A stretch of DNA of 64,000 nucleotides from Clostridiaceae bacterium (GTDB lineage: Bacteria > Bacillota > Clostridia > Lachnospirales > Lachnospiraceae). Of the stretch, positions 51,935-60,720 are shown one piece after another (positions within the stretch are counted from its first letter, which is position 1; the number at the start of each line of letters is the position of its first letter). The stretch spans positions 1 through 64,000 of the forward strand of contig CABIYE010000007.1 in the NCBI GenBank assembly GCA_902362865.1, in the 5' to 3' direction. A model generated the notes under the pieces. The model did no database searches. It was not told where the DNA came from and saw nothing but the letters and a program-made list of their open reading frames with translations. Both the position numbers and the translations under genes were made by a program.

Positions 51935-53305
51935 TTATATCATATCACGATTCTCCATGTTATGCAAAATCTTTTTAAATGTAACAGTAAACAGCAAAAT
52001 GGTAATCAGCACGGAAATCACATCTGCAATTGGCTCTGCCCGGTAAATCCCCATAACTCCCATGAATTTCGGAAGAATAATCGCCAGTGGTATCAGAAGG
52101 ATCACCTTTCTGAGCAAAGCTATGAACAGAGATACTTTTGCCTGTCCCAATGCAAGGAAAGTACTCTGGCAGGCATTCTGAATACCGAAAATCGTAATTC
52201 CCAGAAAATAGACCGGCATCACTTCACAAGTCAGATTCACCAGCGCCTGATTGCTCGTAAAAATTCCCGCATAAATCTCCGGGGCAATCACCGCAATTCC
52301 TGCAAGCAGGAACGTCCCAAGAAAACAAATTGCTAACATCTTAAAAAAGGCTTCCTTCACACGTTTTCCATTCTTCGCGCCATAGTTATAGCTGATAATA
52401 GGCTGCACGCCCTGCGATACTCCCTGCATAGGAATAACAATCAACTGCATAACACTGCTCAAAATAGACATCGTTCCCACATACAGATCTCCTCCGTACC
52501 GCTGCAGCCCGGAATTCAAAGTAATACTTACCAGGCTCTCCGTACTTTGCATAATAAACGGCGATATACCAAGAGAAGCAATCTTACCAACCAGAGACGG
52601 TTTCAGGCGCATTTTTCTCAGGCGCAGCCTGATAACGCTTTTTTGAGACGTCAGGAAATGCAAAATCCATAATGCGCTCACGGCCTGAGAGATAATCGTA
52701 GCCAGCGCCGCGCCTCTGACGCCCATATGTAATACAAAGATAAAAACAGGATCCAGCAGAATATTAAGCACCGCACCAATCAGGACAGACAGCATAGCAA
52801 TCTTTGCCTGCCCCTGGCCGCTGATAAATGTATTTAACCCTACCGCAATCTGTACAAAAATAGTTCCCAGCAGATAAACGGAGATATAGTCCACGGCATA
52901 GGTAATGCTGTTTTCACTGGCACCAAAGGCATAGAGAATCGGGGTTTTAAAGATGGAAAAAACAATTGTAAGCATCACAGCAAACAAAACCAAAAGCCCC
53001 GCTGAATTTCCCAGGATGTCCTCAGCTTCATCATACTCCTGTCTTCCCATTCTGATAGAAGCAAGCGGTGCGCCTCCCATCCCTGCAAACGCACTGAAAG
53101 CGGAAATCAGCATCAATATCGGAAAGGTAACTCCCACTCCCGTAAGCGCCATATCTCCATATCCTTCGATATGTCCGATATACACTCTGTCAATAATATT
53201 ATATAACACATTGATAATCTGGGCGGCCACCGACGGGACCGCCATACTGACAATCAGTTTCCCGATGGGTTCACTTCCCAGTCGTTCTTCCTGTTTTTCC
53301 TGCAT
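51935..53305 (-). CDS. MATE-family efflux transporter
   Basis: 456 residues, about 12 helices: GKLIVSMAVPSVAAQIINVL followed by YNIIDRVYIGHIEGYGDMAL, and the mirrored LQRYGGDLYVGTMSILSSVM followed by QGVQPIISYNYGAKN. Clusters with the MepA/NorM-like group of Firmicutes by motif. Preceded by AGGTAGT and 14 bases after the SpoVAF-like gene. Confidence 0.92.
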   Translation of the reverse strand: MQEKQEERLGSEPIGKLIVSMAVPSVAAQIINVLYNIIDRVYIGHIEGYGDMALTGVGVTFPILMLISAFSAFAGMGGAPLASIRMGRQEYDEAEDILGNSAGLLVLFAVMLTIVFSIFKTPILYAFGASENSITYAVDYISVYLLGTIFVQIAVGLNTFISGQGQAKIAMLSVLIGAVLNILLDPVFIFVLHMGVRGAALATIISQAVSALWILHFLTSQKSVIRLRLRKMRLKPSLVGKIASLGISPFIMQSTESLVSITLNSGLQRYGGDLYVGTMSILSSVMQLIVIPMQGVSQGVQPIISYNYGAKNGKRVKEAFFKMLAICFLGTFLLAGIAVIAPEIYAGIFTSNQALVNLTCEVMPVYFLGITIFGIQNACQSTFLALGQAKVSLFIALLRKVILLIPLAIILPKFMGVMGIYRAEPIADVISVLITILLFTVTFKKILHNMENRDMI

Positions 53306-53319
53306 AATACTACCTCCAT

Positions 53320-54681
53320 TTAATTCAATTTAACATTAAGGTAACTTCTGCCCGACAATGTTTTATTAAAGCAGATACTACATATAACAATGATACACCC
53401 TGCCAGAAATCCAATCCAGTTAAACATTGCTGTCAGCACCAAAAGCAGAAGGCGCATGAATTTCAGGGCATATCCAAGCTCAAAATTCGGCTGGGTATAA
53501 TTCGCCACCGCCACGAATGCCATGTACAACATAACTTCACTGTTAAACCATCCTGACGCCACCGAAAATTCTCCCATCACAAGACCTGCAATAACGCTCA
53601 ACGGCGTACTGAGCATATTCGGCGTATTCAGCGCCGCCAGCCTGAGTCCGTCTATAGCAATTTCCAGAAGCAGAAGCTGAAAAATCAACGGAATATTTAC
53701 CGTATCTTTTACCGCCACAAAAGCAAATACCTTAGGAAGCCAGTTCAGGTTCTGCATAAAAAGCAGAAAAACAGGGGTGAGAAATACCGTCATGAGCGCA
53801 ATCAGCCCCCGTGTAATCTTCAGATAGATTCCGGTGAGTGTCGGAAAGTAATAATCATTCGCCTCCTCAATAATATCAAAAACCGAGGTCGGAAGAATCA
53901 TCGCCGAAGGAGAATTATCTACCATAATAACCACCTTTCCCTCTAACAGACAGACTGCTGCCGTATCCGGCCTCTCTGTGAATTTAAACTTAGGAAAAGG
54001 ATTGAACCATTTTCTTTTGAACAGGCATTCTGCCAAGCTCTGCTGATTCATACGGAGCGCATCTGTCCGAATACTCTTCAGCCGTGACATCACATTATCC
54101 AGAAGTTCCTTATCCACTCTATCCGACATATAACAGACTGCCACGTCCGTTCTTGAACTTTCTCCTACCTCCAGCATCTGCATAACCAAATGAGAATCCC
54201 GGATCCTTCGTCTCATAAGAGCTGTGTTAAATACAATCGTTTCAACAAATCCATCTCTGGAACCACGCAATGACTTATCTTTATCCGGTTCGTCCACACT
54301 TCTCGCCGGATAGCTCCGGCAATCGATAACGATACAGGCTTCATATCCGTCCACAAAAAAGCAGGCAGTGCCCGACAAAAGATTCCGGAATACCTGATCA
54401 AAATCCCCAATGACATTTACCTCCACATAGGGAATGCATTCCTTCACAAATGCCGTTACACTGCCTGGCATATTCTCTGCTTTTACGCCAAAAAGTGAAT
54501 CCATAATTTTCAGCATAGATTCATCATTTACAAAACCATTAATAAAATAAAAAGATGCCTCTCTGCCTCCTACGGTCATCTCTCTCTGAACAATGTCAAA
54601 GCTCTCCTCTACAGGCAATACCTGGTTCATATAAGCTACGTTCTCTTTTATTGACGCAGTAACTTTTCTTGTATCCGGCAT
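53320..54681 (-). CDS. spoVAF: GerA-family spore germination protein, SpoVAF-like
   Basis: 453 residues. The N-terminal cytosolic domain is hydrophilic (FYFINGFVNDESMLKIMDSL; ACFFVDGYEACIVIDCRSYP; EPDKDKSLRGSRDGFVETIV) and the C-terminal part has four to six helices (FPTLTGIYLKITRGLIALMT; LPKVFAFVAVKDTVNIPLIF). SpoVAF-type members lack GerB/GerC partners, and none are present here, which favours SpoVAF over a complete germinant receptor. No other spoVA genes are nearby. Its presence implies an endospore former. Confidence 0.82.
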   Translation of the reverse strand: MPDTRKVTASIKENVAYMNQVLPVEESFDIVQREMTVGGREASFYFINGFVNDESMLKIMDSLFGVKAENMPGSVTAFVKECIPYVEVNVIGDFDQVFRNLLSGTACFFVDGYEACIVIDCRSYPARSVDEPDKDKSLRGSRDGFVETIVFNTALMRRRIRDSHLVMQMLEVGESSRTDVAVCYMSDRVDKELLDNVMSRLKSIRTDALRMNQQSLAECLFKRKWFNPFPKFKFTERPDTAAVCLLEGKVVIMVDNSPSAMILPTSVFDIIEEANDYYFPTLTGIYLKITRGLIALMTVFLTPVFLLFMQNLNWLPKVFAFVAVKDTVNIPLIFQLLLLEIAIDGLRLAALNTPNMLSTPLSVIAGLVMGEFSVASGWFNSEVMLYMAFVAVANYTQPNFELGYALKFMRLLLLVLTAMFNWIGFLAGCIIVICSICFNKTLSGRSYLNVKLN

Positions 54682-54737
54682 AATCCTTCCTCCATGTCAT
54701 CTCACATCTGATCTATAGCTTTAGCTTTCCCTAAAAG

Positions 54738-54777
54738 CAAAAAACTATGTATCAGTTCGGGAAGGATTCCCGATACT
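54738..54777 (-). terminator. Terminator after the dUTPase gene
   Basis: GTATCGGGAA and TTCCCGA..GATAC (minus strand) pair with a small bulge, followed by ATAGTTTTTTG. Confidence 0.6.
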
Positions 54778-54794
54778 TTTCCGGTATTCCGGCA

Positions 54795-55313
54795 TTATGC
54801 CTGTGTCGTACTTCCAAAGCCGCCGTTTCTGACCGTCTCTACATCGTCATCCACCGTAATGCCATACTCTACAAAAATCCCCTGCATGAACCCGGTTCCT
54901 GCGGGAATTCTGACAATCTTATCTTCATTCGTATCATTGGTTATTTTTGAAAAAATATGCCCTTCGTTGTCAGAAGCATAATAATCACTGTCAATAATCC
55001 CAACCGTATTGTTCAGCTGCAGACGGTATTTAAATCCAAGTCCGCTTCTTGGGTAACACTTCAATACCCAGTCCGTTTCCATCTGTACCCGGATACCCGT
55101 TGGGATTTTCACCGTTTTTCCCGGAAGAACCACCAAATCCACCGGAGCATAGAAATCATATCCGGCGGAGCCGGCCGTCGCTCTTCTCGGGAGCTTAACC
55201 GATTCATATATTTCCCGGATTTTTTCTGGTTCTTCTGAACCAAAAGTATCAATCCAATCCTGTGAAAACTGCTCCCAGCTTACTTTTTCAAATCTTGCAA
55301 TCCTTTTTGCCAT
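54795..55313 (-). CDS. dut: dUTPase-family nucleotidohydrolase
   Basis: 172 residues. The five dUTPase motifs are visible: AGSAGYDFYA, PRSGLGFKY, NTVGIIDSDYYASDN, RIPAGTGFMQGIF and RNGGFGSTT. It hydrolyses dUTP to dUMP. A 45-residue N-terminal extension before motif 1 (MAKRIARFEKVSWEQFSQDW) makes it longer than trimeric dUTPases of about 150 residues, as seen in several Clostridia. The stop is followed by a terminator; the symporter gene lies 11 bases upstream. Confidence 0.9.
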   Translation of the reverse strand: MAKRIARFEKVSWEQFSQDWIDTFGSEEPEKIREIYESVKLPRRATAGSAGYDFYAPVDLVVLPGKTVKIPTGIRVQMETDWVLKCYPRSGLGFKYRLQLNNTVGIIDSDYYASDNEGHIFSKITNDTNEDKIVRIPAGTGFMQGIFVEYGITVDDDVETVRNGGFGSTTQA

Positions 55314-55324
55314 CTTTTCTCCTT

Positions 55325-56710
55325 TTAATCCTTTACAACCGGAATAGGCGTATCATCCTTTGCATCCAGATTGTTTATGTATTTCTTCGTCTCTTTGACG
55401 ATTACATTAGAAAGAAGAAGCACAGCAATCAAGTTCGGGATTGCCATCAATGCATTCAATGTATCAGCAATCAGCCATACCAAATCAAGCGCAATAACCG
55501 GGGCAATTGCCGCTACAACAATATAGAGAACACGATAAGGGATCAAAGCCTTCTTACCAGCAACATATTCTACACAGCGTTCTCCGTAGTATGCCCATCC
55601 AAGAATCGTAGAGTAAGCAAAGGAGATAATTCCCAGTGTCAGGATAATCGGTCCAAGATACGGAATCTGTCCAAATGCCATTGAAGTAAGAACACCTCCG
55701 TTATCAACCTGATCCGCATTAATTGCCGGATTCTTCATAATTGTAGTTACCAGTACAAGTCCTGTCATCAGACATACAACTACTGTATCCCAGAAAGTAC
55801 CTGTAGAAGATACCAGCGCCTGGCGAACCGGATTCCTTGTCTGTGCTGCTGCCGCCGCAATCGGAGCAGAACCCATACCGGATTCATTGGAGAAAAGTCC
55901 TCTGGCAACACCATACTGAATCGCCATTCTGATACCGGTACCAACCAGACCGCCCGCTGCCGCTCCCGGAGTGAACGCAAGCTTACAGATGGTTACAATT
56001 GCCGGAATAATATAATCATAGTTCATACACAAAATAATAATACAACCCAGCACATAGAAAACTGCCATAAATGGAACTAATTTTTCACATACATTAGCAA
56101 TAGACTTAATACCGCCGAAAATTACAATTGCCGTAAGGATTGCAATCAAAACACCGACAACCCATCCGGGAATGCCAAAGTTCTCATTACATACGGTTGC
56201 AATCGCATTCACCTGCGTCGCACATCCAATACCAAAGGATGCAAAGCCGGCAAAAACTGCAAAGATTACGCCCAGCCATTTCATATTCAATCCACGTTCC
56301 AGCGCATACATGGCTCCGCCCTGCATACGTCCGTCTGCCGTCTTCACTCTGTATTTCACCGCAATCAGGGACTCTGCATACTTCGTAGCAATCCCGAATA
56401 CACCGGTCAGCCAGCACCAAAGGACTGCTCCCGGTCCACCCATCGCAATGGCTGTACCTACACCGATAATATTACCGGTACCAATCGTTGCAGCCAGCGC
56501 CGTTGTTAATGCGCCAAATTGTGATACCTCTCCTTCCGCATCCGGATCTTTGGATATGGAAAGCTTGATTCCTTTTGTAATCGTCTTTCTCTGAATGAAT
56601 CCGGTGCGGATTGTCAGAAAAACATGGGTACCGAACAACAAAATAATCATTGCCCAGCCCCACACAACATTGTTTACACTCGTTACGAAAGAATTAATAG
56701 CCTCAAACAT
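55325..56710 (-). CDS. Alanine/glycine:cation symporter, AGCS family
   Basis: 461 residues, about 11 helices. ATIGTGNIIGVGTAIAMGGP followed by GAVLWCWLTGVFGIATKYAE is the AGCS signature; SNESGMGSAPIAAAAAQTRN is the conserved central loop. Uptake of alanine or glycine with Na+ is predicted. The start at 56710 follows GGGGGAAGAAT; a longer frame to 56764 would add a basic, hydrophilic stretch without a ribosome site. Confidence 0.93.
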   Translation of the reverse strand: MFEAINSFVTSVNNVVWGWAMIILLFGTHVFLTIRTGFIQRKTITKGIKLSISKDPDAEGEVSQFGALTTALAATIGTGNIIGVGTAIAMGGPGAVLWCWLTGVFGIATKYAESLIAVKYRVKTADGRMQGGAMYALERGLNMKWLGVIFAVFAGFASFGIGCATQVNAIATVCNENFGIPGWVVGVLIAILTAIVIFGGIKSIANVCEKLVPFMAVFYVLGCIIILCMNYDYIIPAIVTICKLAFTPGAAAGGLVGTGIRMAIQYGVARGLFSNESGMGSAPIAAAAAQTRNPVRQALVSSTGTFWDTVVVCLMTGLVLVTTIMKNPAINADQVDNGGVLTSMAFGQIPYLGPIILTLGIISFAYSTILGWAYYGERCVEYVAGKKALIPYRVLYIVVAAIAPVIALDLVWLIADTLNALMAIPNLIAVLLLSNVIVKETKKYINNLDAKDDTPIPVVKD

Positions 56711-56794
56711 ATTCTTCCCCCTTCTTTTCTTTTTCCTTTTTGCATTATCAAGCCTATTGTACATGAATTTTCAGAAAATAGCAATGTTTTATTC

Positions 56795-57412
56795 TCAATA
56801 TGTATATTCGGCTTTTTTTATGAAGGGTATCAGCACACCGCCCACACTATTTCCAAGCGTAATAACCAGCAGGCAGAAAAGCGCACGAAACGACCAGACT
56901 CCCGCCAGGCTAAAATAAAACATGTTAGCAATGCAGTGCTCAAAGCCACTCAAAATAAACACGCTGACACATAAAAACAGAATTATCGGATTCTCTGTCT
57001 TCTTATAACCGTCTACCGCTATGTACATCAGCATTCCGCAGAAAATTGCAAGCAGAAAAAGACTTCCCGGCGTATCCGCAAGCTTCGCCTGACAAATATC
57101 ATAAGCTTTATCACGGATACCATTGATTCTGGAGCCGCACAAGGCAGCCGCCCCGATACCGGTCCCAACAAGATTACCAAGCCAGGTAAGCACAAGCAAA
57201 ATCCCATATTCTTTCTTATTCTTCTGCTCCACAAGATAGCCAACCTTGCCCGTATAAAGATACAATCCATTCAGTACAATCGCATACAATCCTATTGTAA
57301 ACAAGAGGGCGCCTGCTATTTTATTTTCCAGAGACAGATAAACAGTCCCTCCAACCGAGATTGCCAGCCCCGCTCCAACGGCTGATAAAAATACACTTCC
57401 ACTCTTTCTCAT
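56795..57412 (-). CDS. Formate/nitrite transporter family protein (short form)
   Basis: 205 residues with six predicted helices. SGFEHCIANMFYFSLAG is the FNT signature around the pore; LVLTWLGNLVGTGIGAAAL supplies another conserved loop. At 205 residues it is shorter than typical FocA/NirC proteins (about 250-280), mainly at the N-terminus. It may move formate, nitrite or hydrosulfide. Start preceded by GAGGGAGTG; it follows metA by 23 bases. Confidence 0.85.
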   Translation of the reverse strand: MRKSGSVFLSAVGAGLAISVGGTVYLSLENKIAGALLFTIGLYAIVLNGLYLYTGKVGYLVEQKNKKEYGILLVLTWLGNLVGTGIGAAALCGSRINGIRDKAYDICQAKLADTPGSLFLLAIFCGMLMYIAVDGYKKTENPIILFLCVSVFILSGFEHCIANMFYFSLAGVWSFRALFCLLVITLGNSVGGVLIPFIKKAEYTY

Positions 57413-57435
57413 TCTTTTTCACTCCCTCAAAACAC

Positions 57436-58359
57436 CTAAAAACTGGGCGTCCCCAACAAATCATAAGGGGTTACCTGATAGACATAATAATTGAGCCAAT
57501 TCGTATAAAGATTGTTCGCCGTAGCTCTCCAGGTAAGCAGCGGTTTATTATCCGGATTATCGTCTTTATAATAATTCTTTGGCATCTCGATTGGCAGTCC
57601 CTTATTCAAATCCCTCTTATATTCTCCATCCAGCGTCACCCGGTCGTACTCGGGATGCCCCATCACGAATATCTGCCGTCCATCCTGCGCCATAGCTAAA
57701 AACAATCCTGCCTCATCCGATTCTGCCAGCACGGTAAGTCTCCCATCCGCCCGGATCTTCTCCAGCGGAACTTCTGTATGTCTAGAATGGGGAGCCAAAA
57801 ACACATCGTCAAATCCTCTTACAAGAGGAATCTTACGGTTCAGAACCTTGTGCCAGAACACTCCAAACACCTTTTTATCCAACTGCACTTTATCAATTCC
57901 ATAGTGATAGTAAATCCCTGCCTGCGCTCCCCAGCAAAGATGCAGCGTCGATGTCACATTGCTTTTACTCCACTCCATGATTTCCGTCAATTCTTTCCAA
58001 TAATCCACCTCTTCAAAAGGCATCTGCTCCACCGGAGCTCCTGTAATAATAAAACCATCAAATTTCTGTTCTTTAATCTCCGAAAACGGGAGATAGAATT
58101 TGTTCAGATGGCTGGTAGATGTATTCTTCGACACGTGGCTTGACACATTCACAAAAACCACATCCACCTGAAGCGGCGTGTTAGAAAGAGAGCGCAGAAT
58201 CTGCAGCTCCGTATCTTCTTTTAATGGCATCAGGTTCAAAAGCCCAATCTTAATAGGACGTATATCCTGGTGGGTTGCCCGGTGTTCATCCATAACAAAT
58301 ATATTTTCCCGTTCCAGTATTTCCTTTACCGGCAAATCATTCTGTACTCGAATCGGCAT
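57436..58359 (-). CDS. metA: Homoserine O-acetyltransferase (MetA type)
   Basis: 307 residues. Nucleophile Cys142 in LHLCWGAQAG and the His235/Glu237 pair in FVMGHPEYDR sit at the positions known for MetA. Residue 111 is Glu (GAPVEQMPFEEV); work on MetA homologues links Glu111 to acetyl-CoA use and Gly111 to succinyl-CoA, so I predict acetylation. The product enters methionine synthesis. It starts 2 bases after the AI-2E-type permease ends, so no room exists for its own promoter or an S-box leader. Confidence 0.93.
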   Translation of the reverse strand: MPIRVQNDLPVKEILERENIFVMDEHRATHQDIRPIKIGLLNLMPLKEDTELQILRSLSNTPLQVDVVFVNVSSHVSKNTSTSHLNKFYLPFSEIKEQKFDGFIITGAPVEQMPFEEVDYWKELTEIMEWSKSNVTSTLHLCWGAQAGIYYHYGIDKVQLDKKVFGVFWHKVLNRKIPLVRGFDDVFLAPHSRHTEVPLEKIRADGRLTVLAESDEAGLFLAMAQDGRQIFVMGHPEYDRVTLDGEYKRDLNKGLPIEMPKNYYKDDNPDNKPLLTWRATANNLYTNWLNYYVYQVTPYDLLGTPSF

Positions 58360-58361
58360 AA

Positions 58362-59768
58362 CTATTCTCCTTTTTCTTCTACATTTTCCTTCTCGCCAGG
58401 TTCCCTATCCGTCCCGGGTTCCTGTTCTGTGTCCATTTGATCCACCTGTTCCCTGGAGGACACATAGCTTCCGGAATCATCTACATAACTATATTCATCA
58501 TAATATCCTGACTGCACAGGAAGTGCTTTCTTCTCCAGCCTGTTATTAACCAACATCTGAACCACATAGTAAATTACTGCAAATGTAGGCACACCAAGCA
58601 GCATCCCGGCAAATCCGAACAATCCTCCGCCGAGCAAAATAGCAAAGATAACCCAGAATGCTGACAGCCCGGTGGAATTTCCCAAAATCTTCGGCCCGAT
58701 AAAATTCCCGTCCAACTGCTGCAGAATCAAAATAAAAATAATAAAGTAGACGCCTTTCATCGGATCTGCTAATAAAATCAGGATAGCACTTGGGATTGCC
58801 CCTATGTATGGACCAAAGAAAGGAATAACATTCGTCACCCCAACAATTACGCTTACCAGCAGCGTATAGGGCATTTTCAGCAAGGACAGTCCCACAAAAC
58901 ACAAAACTCCGATAATCACGGAATCTATAATCTTGCCGATAATAAATCCGCCGAATATCTCATTGCTCTTCCGCGTAAAATGCAGAACCAGGTTCGCATT
59001 ATGGGCAGATAAAAATGCATAAACTGCTTTCTTGCTCTGCCGCATAAATGTCTCTTTACTAAACAGCACATAAACGGATACGATCACTCCGATCAGCAAA
59101 TCAAAAAGCTCACTGAAGACATTAATGACTCCCACTGTCAAAGTAGACATCCATTCGTTCGCTATATTCAGAAGATCCGTGCGCAGCCACTTCTGAAACA
59201 TGTCTGTCCCTTCATTGACAATCGTCTTCAGAAGCGAACTCATCGTTGAATCAGATATTTCCATCCCATTTAGTGCATTCACCCAGTCATTCAACTGTCC
59301 CGGCAAGGTAAATACCAGATTACGGATACTTTTATATAACTCCGGAATCAACATATTACACAAAGCAACAATCACAAGAATGAGTACAATAAGGGAAGCC
59401 AGCACTCCTGCGGTTCGTGAAATGGTACGGACTTTCTTCTTATTCTTCATCCGCTTATCTAAGAACGGAACCATATACAAATCTACCTTTTTCACAATGG
59501 GATTCAAAAGGTAGGCAATGGCGAATCCATACAAAATCGGTTTAAGCACGCCCACTGTCGTTGCAAATGCATCCGAAATATGGGGCAGCCGCAACAAGGC
59601 AAAATAGAATATTATGCTTGCTGCTACCACCAGGAAAAATGTCATCCCTTTCGCAAATTGCTGACGCAGCTTAGATGGTCCCTTTGTTCCTATGTTCGGC
59701 CGATTATTATAATAGGCTTCCTGTCTCTTCATTGTCACTTTTTTTTCAGGCTCTCTTTCACTGTTCAT
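58362..59768 (-). CDS. AI-2E family transporter-like membrane protein
   Basis: 468 residues with about eight helices. VVAASIIFYFALLRLPHISD and GVLKPILYGFAIAYLLNPIV at the N-terminus and the C-terminal KMPYTLLVSVIVGVTNVIPF followed by FGPYIGAIPSA are the AI-2E/YdiK/PerM signature. The family includes exporters and Na+/H+ antiporters; AI-2 transport should not be assumed. Acidic hydrophilic tail. Start preceded by AGGGATAG; a Met 12 codons on is an alternative. Confidence 0.88.
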   Translation of the reverse strand: MNSEREPEKKVTMKRQEAYYNNRPNIGTKGPSKLRQQFAKGMTFFLVVAASIIFYFALLRLPHISDAFATTVGVLKPILYGFAIAYLLNPIVKKVDLYMVPFLDKRMKNKKKVRTISRTAGVLASLIVLILVIVALCNMLIPELYKSIRNLVFTLPGQLNDWVNALNGMEISDSTMSSLLKTIVNEGTDMFQKWLRTDLLNIANEWMSTLTVGVINVFSELFDLLIGVIVSVYVLFSKETFMRQSKKAVYAFLSAHNANLVLHFTRKSNEIFGGFIIGKIIDSVIIGVLCFVGLSLLKMPYTLLVSVIVGVTNVIPFFGPYIGAIPSAILILLADPMKGVYFIIFILILQQLDGNFIGPKILGNSTGLSAFWVIFAILLGGGLFGFAGMLLGVPTFAVIYYVVQMLVNNRLEKKALPVQSGYYDEYSYVDDSGSYVSSREQVDQMDTEQEPGTDREPGEKENVEEKGE

Positions 59769-59837
59769 GGATATTCTATCCCTTTCCTAAAATTATCACA
59801 AGCTGACATTCCTAAAGCCATTATAACATTTATATGT

Positions 59838-59886
59838 AAAAAAGCAAATGGAGACACAACAAAAGTCTGTTTTGCCGCATCTCCAT
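59838..59886 (-). terminator. Terminator after the DUF1540 gene
   Basis: ATGGAGA..GCGGCAAAA pairs with TTTTGTTGTG.TCTCCAT on the minus strand, followed by TTTGCTTTTTTAC. Confidence 0.7.
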
Positions 59887-59896
59887 CTTCTATACC

Positions 59897-60211
59897 TTAG
59901 CTACATTTAAAAGTTGCACATTCTGTCTGCTCACACTGACAGGCGTTACTTCCTTCCACGCTGATCTTTCCTGCATGGCAGCGGCAGTTATCATTATACA
60001 TACACTCTACCGCTTTACAGTCAATATCACTTCTCGGTGACGCCTCGCCTGTCACATTGCTGTAAGAGCCGCCCTTACGCTCTTCAAAACTGTCACAACA
60101 GGTTTCTTCTGCGTTCTTTGCAGAATTTCCTCCTACTTGAATCGCATCAAGGTCACAATAAAAATTCTTGTTATGCATACATGTCTGCACAGTACATTTT
60201 AATTCTGGCAT
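59897..60211 (-). CDS. Tandem DUF1540 Cys-rich protein
   Basis: 104 residues with two DUF1540 units. Each has the C-x4-C-x(n)-C pattern (KCTVQTCMHNKNFYCDLDAI; CKAVECMYNDNCRCHAGKIS) and a downstream CxxC-type end (EETCCDSFEE; CQCEQTECATFKC). Likely metal-binding; often found in spore formers, function unknown. GGAGGTAGGAAG fixes the start at 60211. Confidence 0.87.
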   Translation of the reverse strand: MPELKCTVQTCMHNKNFYCDLDAIQVGGNSAKNAEETCCDSFEERKGGSYSNVTGEASPRSDIDCKAVECMYNDNCRCHAGKISVEGSNACQCEQTECATFKCS

Positions 60212-60256
60212 CTTCCTACCTCCTTCATTCAATCATCAGAGGTAGTGTGTCCTGTT

Positions 60257-60688
60257 TCACTCTTTCTTATTCTCGATACCCTTAAGAAACATTTTGTGAA
60301 GCCTGGGATGCTTCTTTTTCAAAAAGACCGGCCTGCCTTTTTCATTTAAAAAACAATGTTTTGTAACACCCAGGCAATGTACCATTCCGGTTTCTTCATC
60401 AAACACCCGGTATTCCACAATTAATTTAATACCATTATACTCTGTTATGTTGGTTTCAATGGTAACAGTATCGCCAAACCGGACCATCCTGAGGTAATTT
60501 GCTTCCACACCCAGCACCGGACTGACAATTCCTTCCTTTTCTATCTTATCATAGCCGATTCCCATCTGTTCCAGCAAATCGGTTCTTGCTTCTTCAAACC
60601 ATCTGATATAATTAGAATGGTGGACAATTCCCATCTGATCCGTCTCATAGTACTGTACTTTATGCTTATACGGAGTAAACTTTCCCAT
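60257..60688 (-). CDS. Acyl-CoA thioesterase, YbgC/4HBT hot-dog family
   Basis: 143 residues. VQYYETDQMGIVHHSNYIRW followed by FEEAR carries the active-site Asp of the 4-hydroxybenzoyl-CoA thioesterase group; VSPVLGVEANYLRMVRFGDT is typical. Substrate unknown. AAGGAT precedes the start at 60688. It follows the aldo/keto reductase gene by 32 bases on the same strand. Confidence 0.88.
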   Translation of the reverse strand: MGKFTPYKHKVQYYETDQMGIVHHSNYIRWFEEARTDLLEQMGIGYDKIEKEGIVSPVLGVEANYLRMVRFGDTVTIETNITEYNGIKLIVEYRVFDEETGMVHCLGVTKHCFLNEKGRPVFLKKKHPRLHKMFLKGIENKKE

Positions 60689-60720
60689 TCTATGTATCCT
60701 TCTTTTGTATATCCTTCGCA

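Noticed and set aside
45451..53305. The two MATE genes as a recent duplication
   Set aside because: Their N-terminal signatures and lengths differ clearly; they are separate subfamilies.
57430..58365. Possible SAM (S-box) riboswitch in front of metA
   Set aside because: Only 2 bases separate metA from the preceding gene, so no leader can exist there.
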